A stretch of 33,248 nucleotides of DNA from assembly GCA_023150845.1 (NCBI GenBank), contig JAKLKD010000042.1, positions 1-33,248 of the forward strand, given 5' to 3'. This document shows positions 27,334-33,248 of this stretch, in pieces. Each line of letters opens with the position of its first letter. Position 1 is the stretch's first letter. A program made the position numbers and the translations under genes. This stretch comes from Myxococcota bacterium. Its GTDB lineage: Bacteria; Myxococcota_A; UBA796; CAJQPC01. The notes under the pieces were generated by a model. It ran no database searches. It was not told where the DNA came from and worked only from the letters and a program-made list of their open reading frames with translations.

Positions 27334-28326
27334 ATGGACCCCCTTCACCCCTTCTCTACGCCCTGGCTCTGGGCCCTCGCCGCCTTGAGCGGCTGCTCCG
27401 GCGGCTCCTCCGGCACCGACGACTCGTCCTTGCCCGGGGTCGAGCCCCTGGGCTGTGAGCGGTCAGACGCCTATGACCAGGCGGCCATGACCGCGGATCT
27501 GGCCTATCTGGCGTCTCCGGAGCTCGACGGCCGGGCGCCGGGCTCTGAAGGCGACGACCTGGCCCGCGCCTTCGTCGCCGATCGTTTCGCCTGCCTCGGC
27601 CTCGTCGAGCTAGGCACCGGGGAGGGGTTTCATCAGAGCTTCACCGACGACGCCGGCAACCCGACCGGCAACGTGCTCGGCATGATCCCCGGCGCCCGAT
27701 CGAGCGTGATGGACGAGTCCGTGGTGATCTCCGCGCACATCGATCACTTCGGCGACGGCTGGCTCGGCGCCAACGACAACGCCTCTGGGGTGACCGCGCT
27801 CTTGGCCATCGCCCACCACCTGATGAACGAGGGGGAGCCGCCCGACCGGACGATCGTGTTCGCGGCCTTCGGCGCCGAAGAGTCAGGATTTGAGGGCGCG
27901 GAGCGCTTCATGCGGCGCGCGCCGACGGAGCTCGACCTCGACCAGATCGTCTACAACGTGAACATGGACATGGTCGGCAGCTACGCCTCCTCCGCCACGC
28001 TCTACGCCTTGGGCACCTTCCGGGGCACCGCGGGCCGCGAGGCCGTCGTCGCCCACGAAGGCGACCACCCGACCCTCGACGTCTCCGTTGGTGACGGATC
28101 CGACCAGTCCGACAACTACAGCTTCTGCTCGCGCGGCGTGCCCTACGTCTTCTTCTGGACCGAGGACGAGTACTGCTACCACGAGCGCTGTGACCGCTCG
28201 GAGCTCATCGACTACGAGGCGCTGACGGAGATCGCCTCGCTCAGCGGCGCGACGGCGCTCACCCTGGCCAACAGCGATACCGACCTGATGGGCGCGGTGC
28301 GGCCCAATCGGGACGTCTGCTTTTAG
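27334..28326 (+). CDS. M28-family zinc metallopeptidase lipoprotein
   Basis: A 330-residue secreted aminopeptidase-type M28 metalloprotease, anchored as a lipoprotein (lipobox LSGC, Cys21), followed by a Gly/Ser/Asp linker. Co-catalytic zinc ligands and catalytic residues are all in place: His135-x-Asp137 (SAHIDHFG), Asp148 (GANDNASG), Glu182-Glu183 (FGAEESGFEG), Asp212 (NMDMVG) and His283 near the end (YHERCD). SDQSDNYSFCSRGVPYVFF takes the usual place of the family's SDHxPF..xGIP block. Several cysteines (41, 87, 265, 281, 286) probably form disulfides, consistent with export. It probably cleaves N-terminal residues from extracellular peptides, as many predatory or scavenging myxobacteria do; this last point is inference. 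It converges on the sigma-factor gene with 21 bases between. Confidence 0.92.
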   Translation: MDPLHPFSTPWLWALAALSGCSGGSSGTDDSSLPGVEPLGCERSDAYDQAAMTADLAYLASPELDGRAPGSEGDDLARAFVADRFACLGLVELGTGEGFHQSFTDDAGNPTGNVLGMIPGARSSVMDESVVISAHIDHFGDGWLGANDNASGVTALLAIAHHLMNEGEPPDRTIVFAAFGAEESGFEGAERFMRRAPTELDLDQIVYNVNMDMVGSYASSATLYALGTFRGTAGREAVVAHEGDHPTLDVSVGDGSDQSDNYSFCSRGVPYVFFWTEDEYCYHERCDRSELIDYEALTEIASLSGATALTLANSDTDLMGAVRPNRDVCF

Positions 28327-28347
28327 GCCGCCCCGGAGACCCACGGC

Positions 28348-29241
28348 TCAGGCGGTGAGGAAGCCCTCAAGGGAGCGGCAGCCCTCGGCCCGGCGAAGCT
28401 TGGCCAGAGCCTTGATCTCGATCTGGCGGATACGCTCGCGGGTGAGGTTGAACTGCGCGCCGATGGCCTCGAGGCTGTAGTGCGCGGGCTCGCCGATGCC
28501 GTAGCGCATCCGGAGCACCTTCTCTTCGCGAGGGCTCAGGCTGCAGAGCACGTCGTTGATCTCTTCCTTGAGCGAGGCGTCCTCCAGCGGGGCTGAGGGC
28601 AGGCCCGTGGTCTCGTTCTCGATGAAGTCGCCCAAGGAAGACTCGGAGTCATCGGAGACCGGGGCGTCGAGGCTCATGGGCTCGCGGGTGAGCTTCATGA
28701 GCGCGTTGACCTTGCGCGGGTCGAGGTTGAGGCGCTCGGCGACCTCCTCAAGGGTCGGCTCGCGGCCGATCTCTTGGAACATCATCTTCTGGGTGTGCCG
28801 GACCTTGTTGATGACCTCAAGCTTGTAGATCGGGATCCGGATGGTGCGGCACTGGGACTCGATGGCGCGGATGATGGACTGGCGAATCCACCAAGAGGCG
28901 TAGGTCGAGAACTTGAAGCCGCGGTCCGGCTCAAACTTCTCGACGGCGCGCATGAGGCCGATGTTGCCCTCTTGCACGAGATCGGCGAGGGGGAGGCCGC
29001 GGTAGGAGTACTGCCGGGCGATGGAGACGACGAGGCGCAGGTTGGCGTTGGTGAGGATGACCTTGGCGATCTCGGCCTCGGGGCCGCCCTCACGCACCCG
29101 GCGCGCGACCTCAATCTCGTCTTCCCGCTTGAGGAGCGGGATGCTGCCCATGCGCTCCAGGTACTTGTTGAGGAGGACGCCACTCGGGGACTCGTCGATG
29201 AGCTGACGACGGGGGCGCTTGCTCTCGGCGGGGCTGTTCAT
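28348..29241 (-). CDS. Group 2 sigma-70-family factor (RpoS/RpoD-like)
   Basis: A 297-residue primary-like sigma factor lacking region 1.1, hence group 2 (RpoS, SigB or similar). Region 1.2 is [23 protein letters not shown]. Region 2 has [33 protein letters not shown], and the -10-recognising segment [19 protein letters not shown]. The [15 protein letters not shown] region matches region 3.0. Region 4 has [16 protein letters not shown] and the helix-turn-helix [29 protein letters not shown]. An acidic linker ([16 protein letters not shown]) lies before region 4. A strong GAGGAG ribosome-binding site precedes the ATG. The gene is preceded by a consensus sigma-54 promoter (29292-29308), so its synthesis probably depends on RpoN and an enhancer-binding protein. 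It probably directs a stress, starvation or developmental regulon. Confidence 0.93.
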   Translation of the reverse strand: MNSPAESKRPRRQLIDESPSGVLLNKYLERMGSIPLLKREDEIEVARRVREGGPEAEIAKVILTNANLRLVVSIARQYSYRGLPLADLVQEGNIGLMRAVEKFEPDRGFKFSTYASWWIRQSIIRAIESQCRTIRIPIYKLEVINKVRHTQKMMFQEIGREPTLEEVAERLNLDPRKVNALMKLTREPMSLDAPVSDDSESSLGDFIENETTGLPSAPLEDASLKEEINDVLCSLSPREEKVLRMRYGIGEPAHYSLEAIGAQFNLTRERIRQIEIKALAKLRRAEGCRSLEGFLTA

Positions 29242-29291
29242 GCGCTCTCCTCCTCGGGTCTTGGGTCAGGGCTTGGCTCAGTTTTTTGTTC

Positions 29292-29308
29292 TGCAAAGTC
29301 CGTGCCAA
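29292..29308 (-). promoter_or_regulatory. Sigma-54 (RpoN) -24/-12 promoter of the sigma-factor gene
   Basis: On the minus strand the sequence TTGGCACGGACTTTGCA (29308-29292) matches the sigma-54 consensus TTGGCACG-N4-TTGCA at every conserved base. The diagnostic GG (29306-29305) and GC (29294-29293) are exactly 10 bases apart. Transcription would start at about 29281 and leave a 40-base leader with a strong ribosome-binding site before the ATG at 29241. This is the best-defined promoter in the window. Confidence 0.8.
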
Positions 29309-29606
29309 CTTCGTTGTTTTGTGGTCGAACCCCTGAACTTCTTGAGGTTGATGAGACACCAACACAGAGCGTTTGCGTCCAGAGGCAGATCACTCCCCTG
29401 CGGGGGCGGCTCCAGCGCGATCCTCTCGGCCCGCTGAGGGGGCCTCGGCGTGGGCTTTGTCACGGTCTGGTGTCCGAGCGCTGGGACGGCGTACAAAAAT
29501 CTGAACACGCCTCGTCCGAAGCTTTGGCGGGAGGCGGCGATGCTCTGGGTTGACCACGACGTTCATGTCGTGTGAAGGTGGACCCAAACGCGCAGATGGA
29601 GCTCCT
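29309..29606. other. Regulatory gap between the divergent sigma-factor and wecB genes
   Basis: The largest gene-free stretch in the window (365 bases counting the promoter and leader of the sigma gene). It starts AT-richer than its surroundings. It contains hairpins CCCC-TGC-GGGG (29395-29405) and GGCCC-N7-GGGCC (29428-29444), a 16-base palindrome with one mismatched pair, GTCCGAGCGCTGGGAC (29472-29487), and an inverted repeat near wecB. The 16-base palindrome lies about 190 bases upstream of the expected sigma-54 start, a fitting place for an enhancer-binding-protein site. No credible gene was found on either strand. Confidence 0.45.
29550..29572 (+). promoter_or_regulatory. Inverted repeat overlapping a -35-like box upstream of wecB
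   Basis: CACGAC-GTTCAT-GTCGTG (29555-29572) has perfect 6-base arms. It starts at the last base of a TTGACC -35-like box (29550-29555). The -10 position (29573-29578) is poor, so the promoter is uncertain. The repeat could be an operator for wecB and psd. Confidence 0.35.
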
Positions 29607-30743
29607 ATGCCTCGCCGTGTGCTCAGCGTCTTTGGAACCCGCCCCGAGGCCATCAAGATGGCCCCCGTCGTCAAGGCCCTCGCCGCGGACCCCGACTTTG
29701 AGGGGCGGGTGTGTGTGACCGGGCAGCACCGGGGGATGCTCGACCAGGCGCTCTCCTTGTTCGGCATCACCCCGGACCACGACCTCAACGTCATGCGCCC
29801 CGGCCAGAACCTCACCGAGCTCACGGCGCGCATCTTGACCGGCATGAAGGACGTGCTCGACACCGAGCGGCCCGACGTGGTGCTCGTCCACGGCGACACC
29901 ACGACGACGCTGGCCGCGACCTTGGCGGCCTTCTACGCCCACATCCCCGTGGGCCACGTCGAGGCGGGCTTACGCACCGGGGACCTCAGCTCACCCTTCC
30001 CTGAGGAGGCCAACCGGGTGCTCGCCGACCAGCTCTGCACCTACCTCTTCCCGCCCACCCAAGGCTCGATGGAGAACCTCAAGCGGGAGCGCCTGCCCGT
30101 GGAGCGGATGTGGGTGACGGGCAACACCGTCATCGACGCCTTGTTGTCGGTGCGGGACCAGGTGAAGGCGCGGCCGCCCTCGGACTGGGCCGAGGCCCTG
30201 GGGCCGACCATGCCGCTCTTCGACGCGCCGGAGCGCCGGGTCGTGCTCATCACCGGCCACCGCCGGGAGAGCTTCGGCCAGGGCTTCTTGAACATCTGCG
30301 AGGCCATCCGCACCCTCGCCGATCGGTTCCCCGACGTGGCGTTTGTTTACCCCGTACACCTCAACCCCAACGTGCAGGGCCCGGTGTATGGCCTCCTGGG
30401 CGACCGGGAGAACGTGCTGCTCATCCCGCCTTTGGACTACGCGCCCTTCGTGCGGCTCATGGACCGCAGCGACGTGGTGCTCACGGACTCCGGCGGCATC
30501 CAGGAGGAGGCGCCGAGCCTCGGCAAGCCGGTCTTGGTGATGCGGGAGACGACGGAGCGCCCCGAGGCCGTCGACGCGGGCACGGTGAAGCTCGTGGGCA
30601 CCGACATCCAGGCCATCGTCGGCGGCGTGACGACCTTGCTCACCGACCGCGCGGCCTATGACGCCATGGCCCGGGCGGTGAACCCTTACGGTGACGGCCT
30701 GGCGAGCGGCCGAATCCTCGACGCCTTGCGCCCGCCGCGCTAA
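29607..30743 (+). CDS. wecB: UDP-N-acetylglucosamine 2-epimerase (non-hydrolysing)
   Basis: A 378-residue enzyme that interconverts UDP-GlcNAc and UDP-ManNAc in the cytoplasm, supplying ManNAc-type sugars for polysaccharide or O-antigen synthesis. The family blocks are complete: [13 protein letters not shown] (about 9-21), [110 protein letters not shown]. The start ATG 29607 follows GGAG (29598-29601) and gives the standard N-terminus; an in-frame upstream start would add 19 non-conserved residues. It is followed after 11 bases by psd, and the two are probably one transcript of cell-envelope genes. Confidence 0.95.
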   Translation: MPRRVLSVFGTRPEAIKMAPVVKALAADPDFEGRVCVTGQHRGMLDQALSLFGITPDHDLNVMRPGQNLTELTARILTGMKDVLDTERPDVVLVHGDTTTTLAATLAAFYAHIPVGHVEAGLRTGDLSSPFPEEANRVLADQLCTYLFPPTQGSMENLKRERLPVERMWVTGNTVIDALLSVRDQVKARPPSDWAEALGPTMPLFDAPERRVVLITGHRRESFGQGFLNICEAIRTLADRFPDVAFVYPVHLNPNVQGPVYGLLGDRENVLLIPPLDYAPFVRLMDRSDVVLTDSGGIQEEAPSLGKPVLVMRETTERPEAVDAGTVKLVGTDIQAIVGGVTTLLTDRAAYDAMARAVNPYGDGLASGRILDALRPPR

Positions 30744-30754
30744 GCGCCGCCCCC

Positions 30755-31585
30755 ATGAACGACGCGCTTATCGTCACCCTGCTCTCCGTCGTGCCCAAGG
30801 GCCTCGGCTCCCAGCTCCAAGGGGCCGTGTCTCGGGCGGGGCTCTCCAAACACATCATCCGGTGGTACGCCGGGCGATATGGCGTGAACCTCGACGAGAT
30901 GGTCGGCACCCCGGAGGACTACGCGACCCTCCAGGACTTCTTCGTGCGGCCGCTCAAGCCCGGCGCGCGGCCGATTGACCCGGCCCCCGAGGCCCTGGTG
31001 TCCCCGGCGGACGCCCGGGTCTACGCCTTCGGCACCTTGACCGAGGACGGCCAGCTCCCGCCGGAGGCGAACCTCGGCCTAGACGCCATCGAGCTCGTCG
31101 GCGGGGACGGTCGCTACCAGGGCGGGCAGTTCGCCGTGCTCTACCTGAGCCCGAAGGACTACCACCGCGTTCACCACCCCCTCGACGCCCAGATCGTCGG
31201 CCAGCGGTATCTGCCCGGCGCCTTGTGGCCGGTCTTCCCCGAGGCCACACGCCGGGTGCCGAACCTCTTCGCGGTGAACGAGCGCCTCGCGGTGTTTGTG
31301 CAGCACGAGGCGGCGGGGCAGGTGGCCGTGGTGCTCGTCGGGGCCTACGGCGTGGGCCGCATGACGACGGCCTTCTCAAAGATCGTGACCAACACCGGCG
31401 AGGCCGCGTCGTTCCAGGGCTTCAACCCCACCTTGCCCGTGAAGCGTGGGGATGAGCTGGGCCGCTTCAACCTCGGCTCGACGGTGATCTTGGTCACCGA
31501 GCCGGGCCGGGTGGAGTGGGAGCTAAGCGTCGGCGACAACGTCAAGGTCGGCCAGCGCATCGGCCGCATCGTCTCCGGCGCCTGA
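30755..31585 (+). CDS. psd: Phosphatidylserine decarboxylase proenzyme
   Basis: A 276-residue type I phosphatidylserine decarboxylase, the membrane-associated pyruvoyl enzyme that makes phosphatidylethanolamine. The self-cleavage motif LGST is at 240-243: the chain is cut between Gly241 and Ser242, and Ser242 becomes the pyruvoyl group. The maturation triad partners are Asp86 (VSPADARVY) and His140 (YHRVHHP). Other family blocks include LQDFFVRPLKPGARP, NLFAVNERLAVF, VLVGAYGVGRM and GRFNLGSTVI. The size is slightly shorter than E. coli Psd (322). It lies 11 bases after wecB. Its last 63 bases overlap, tail to tail, the 3' end of the long gene on the other strand, and the overlapping codons encode the end of the small alpha subunit (GDNVKVGQRIGRI). 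Confidence 0.95.
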   Translation: MNDALIVTLLSVVPKGLGSQLQGAVSRAGLSKHIIRWYAGRYGVNLDEMVGTPEDYATLQDFFVRPLKPGARPIDPAPEALVSPADARVYAFGTLTEDGQLPPEANLGLDAIELVGGDGRYQGGQFAVLYLSPKDYHRVHHPLDAQIVGQRYLPGALWPVFPEATRRVPNLFAVNERLAVFVQHEAAGQVAVVLVGAYGVGRMTTAFSKIVTNTGEAASFQGFNPTLPVKRGDELGRFNLGSTVILVTEPGRVEWELSVGDNVKVGQRIGRIVSGA

Positions 31586-33248
31586 GCAGCGCTCGGCGGC
31601 GCGCACCAGCACCTCGGCGAGCTCGTCGGCCTGGGCGTGCCCGGTGAGGATCTGGGGGAGCAGCACGGACTCGACGAGCTGGTAGGCCAAGGCGGTCACC
31701 TGCCGCGGGGTCGGGGCCTCCCCCAGGCGGTCGAGGGTGGCCTCATCCGCGCTGAGCGCGGCCTCGACGCGGCGGGTGAGGCCCTTCGACGCCGTGAGCC
31801 CGGCGGTGAGGCGGCTCGTCGCCTCGAGCACGGCGCGGCGACGCCGCCGGACGGTGTCCTTGAGGGCCCGGGCGCGCTGGGCGGCGCGCTCCTTCTGTGT
31901 CCAGGCCGACTGCTCGGCGACCTCAAAGCCCATGGCGCTGAGCAGCTCTCGGTTCGCGGGGCTGTCGAGGAGCGCCAGAGGTTTCCCTTTGCCGAGGTCC
32001 TTGTCGCCGTAGATGAGGCCGCGCCCGCCCAGCGCCTTCGCGGCTTGCAGCGGGGAGAGCGGCCCCTTGGGGGTACTGAGCAGGGGCAGTGAGAAGTAGA
32101 AACGGGCGCCCTCGCTGAGCTTGTCGGGGTCGAAGGGGCGGCTGGCCGAGGCGCGCAGCAGGGCGCAGAGCCGCGCCCGGGGGACGGCCTCGGCGACGAG
32201 GCGGCCGACGCAGTCCCGGGCGAGGGACTCCTTGAGCGTCGCCAGGGCCTTGTGCACCTCGGGGAGCGCGGCGACGACGCCGCCGACGGGCATGTCCTTG
32301 AGGTCGAGGACCGCGACGACGCCCGGGGTCGCCTCGCTCGCCCCGGTGATCGTGGCGCCGCGCACCCGCAGGTCGATCTGGGCGGGCCCGAGCTCGGCGC
32401 TCAGCGCGGCGAGGCCCCGCAGGTGCTTGTTCTCTATCTGGGCCACGGCGAGGGGCTCAAGCCCGGCGGGCAGCTCAAAGGGCTGGGCCCGGGCGGTGAG
32501 CGCCTCGGTGACCCGGCGGCGCTCCTCGGCGCGCTGGTGCTCGTCGGCGGCCTCGGCGTCGGCGTCGCGGCCGGGCAAGAGCGCCTCAAGGAGGGTTCGT
32601 TCGGCGGGGTCGAGCTGGATGAAGGGCCGCTCGGGGTCGAGGCTGCGGCTGCTCACGCCCACGTTGACGTAGCGGCGCTCCTTGAGCTTGGCGAGGTCCC
32701 GGGCGCTCAGCGCGCGGTCGTCGCCGGTCAAGAACACCGGCAAGCCCACGAGCCGCCCGAGCTTGCCCTTGGCGCTCGTGAGCTTCGAGGGGTGGCTGAG
32801 GTTCCGGGCGATGAGGCGCAGGATGAGGCCTCGGTCCGTGGTCGGGTCGAGGCGGTCGATGAGCGCGGCGAGCTGCTTCTGGGTGAGGTCCTGCACGGCG
32901 TTGAGCGCGGCGCTCAGGTGGGCGTCGTTGACGGCGGTGAGCGTCTGCTTGTCGGCGGTGAGGCTCGACGCGCTGAGCGCGCCGACGACGGGGATAGGCC
33001 CGGGGGCGTCGACCTCACCCAGCGGCCGCCAGTCCTTGTAGAGCGCCAGCCCCGACGCGCCGTCGCGGCGCACCTGCACGAAGCCCTCGCGCCCGCCGCC
33101 GAGGATGGGCACGGTGAGCAGCACCTCGGGGCCCGTCGCCGGGACCGGGCGGCTCGGCGGGGCGCTCAGGTGGGCGACGAGGCGGGCGTCGAGCTCAAGC
33201 TGGGCGCCGTAGTCCTCGACCTTGCCCCAGCGGCCCAAGGCCGCCCGC
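31523..33248 (-). CDS. Large unrecognised protein, N-terminus outside the window
   Basis: At least 574 residues; the frame is open to the right edge, so the start lies outside. I do not recognise the family. The visible part alternates beta-rich segments (about the first 70 residues: VLLTVPILGGGREGFVQVRRDG) with long Ala/Leu/Arg-rich helices. It includes LPVFLTGDDRALSARDLAKLKERRYVNVGV and a C-terminal basic helical stretch RARALKDTVRRRRRAVLEATSRL. The region around LTGDDRALS is faintly reminiscent of proteins with an Hsp90-like ATPase N-terminus, but no motif proves it. There is no signal peptide or membrane helix in the visible part. Codon third positions are strongly G/C, as in real genes here. 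It ends at TAG 31525-31523, 63 bases inside psd. Confidence 0.75.
   Translation of the reverse strand, partial: RAALGRWGKVEDYGAQLELDARLVAHLSAPPSRPVPATGPEVLLTVPILGGGREGFVQVRRDGASGLALYKDWRPLGEVDAPGPIPVVGALSASSLTADKQTLTAVNDAHLSAALNAVQDLTQKQLAALIDRLDPTTDRGLILRLIARNLSHPSKLTSAKGKLGRLVGLPVFLTGDDRALSARDLAKLKERRYVNVGVSSRSLDPERPFIQLDPAERTLLEALLPGRDADAEAADEHQRAEERRRVTEALTARAQPFELPAGLEPLAVAQIENKHLRGLAALSAELGPAQIDLRVRGATITGASEATPGVVAVLDLKDMPVGGVVAALPEVHKALATLKESLARDCVGRLVAEAVPRARLCALLRASASRPFDPDKLSEGARFYFSLPLLSTPKGPLSPLQAAKALGGRGLIYGDKDLGKGKPLALLDSPANRELLSAMGFEVAEQSAWTQKERAAQRARALKDTVRRRRRAVLEATSRLTAGLTASKGLTRRVEAALSADEATLDRLGEAPTPRQVTALAYQLVESVLLPQILTGHAQADELAEVLVRAAERCSGAGDDAADALADLDVVADA

Overview
The window is about 33 kb of very GC-rich bacterial DNA with dense, mostly operonic genes. 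It looks like a Myxococcota-type (former deltaproteobacterial) chromosome. The reasons are: six secreted lipoproteins with Asp/Gly-rich metal-binding or FG-GAP repeats, a large cyclase/ATPase/TPR signalling protein, a hybrid histidine kinase with several receiver domains, an extra Hsp70, an extra sigma-70-family factor, and a sigma-54 promoter. This assignment is inference; there is no rRNA or other taxonomic marker. I see no tRNA, rRNA, CRISPR array, insertion sequence or phage gene, and composition is even throughout, so this is probably core or lineage-specific chromosome, not an island.

Layout. 1-4212 (+): the C-terminus of an anchored protein, a metal-binding-motif lipoprotein, then a tight operon of two related small lipoproteins, a RegB/PrrB-type redox histidine kinase and its RegA/PrrA-type regulator. 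4221-5909 (-): a TudS/DUF523 protein, a lipoprotein, and a small gene interrupted by an in-frame TGA followed by a SECIS-like hairpin. 5989-8314: a DUF6756-like protein (+), then an MBL-fold hydrolase (-) divergent from a LysR regulator (+). 8369-15999 (+): thiL with two translationally coupled CNNM/CorC-type transporters, a zinc alcohol dehydrogenase, a lidless Hsp70, and a TrmJ-type RNA methyltransferase. 16051-19192: an FG-GAP/CARDB lipoprotein (-) divergent from a sulfotransferase (+). 19252-27273: a hybrid histidine kinase and a small membrane protein (-) facing away from a soluble-adenylyl-cyclase-like giant (+). 27334-29241: an M28 peptidase lipoprotein (+) converging on an RpoS/RpoD-like sigma factor (-) with a sigma-54 promoter. 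29607-33248: wecB and psd (+), whose 3' end overlaps an unrecognised long gene (-) that leaves the window.

Signalling and envelope functions dominate: two histidine kinase systems, one cyclase, one alternative sigma factor, a LysR regulator, and many surface lipoproteins. The points I would follow first are the TGA-interrupted gene at 5508-5909, the sigma-54-to-sigma-70-family cascade at 29292-29308, the RegBA operon with two coupled lipoproteins, and the human-sAC-like two-cyclase protein at 23098-27273.
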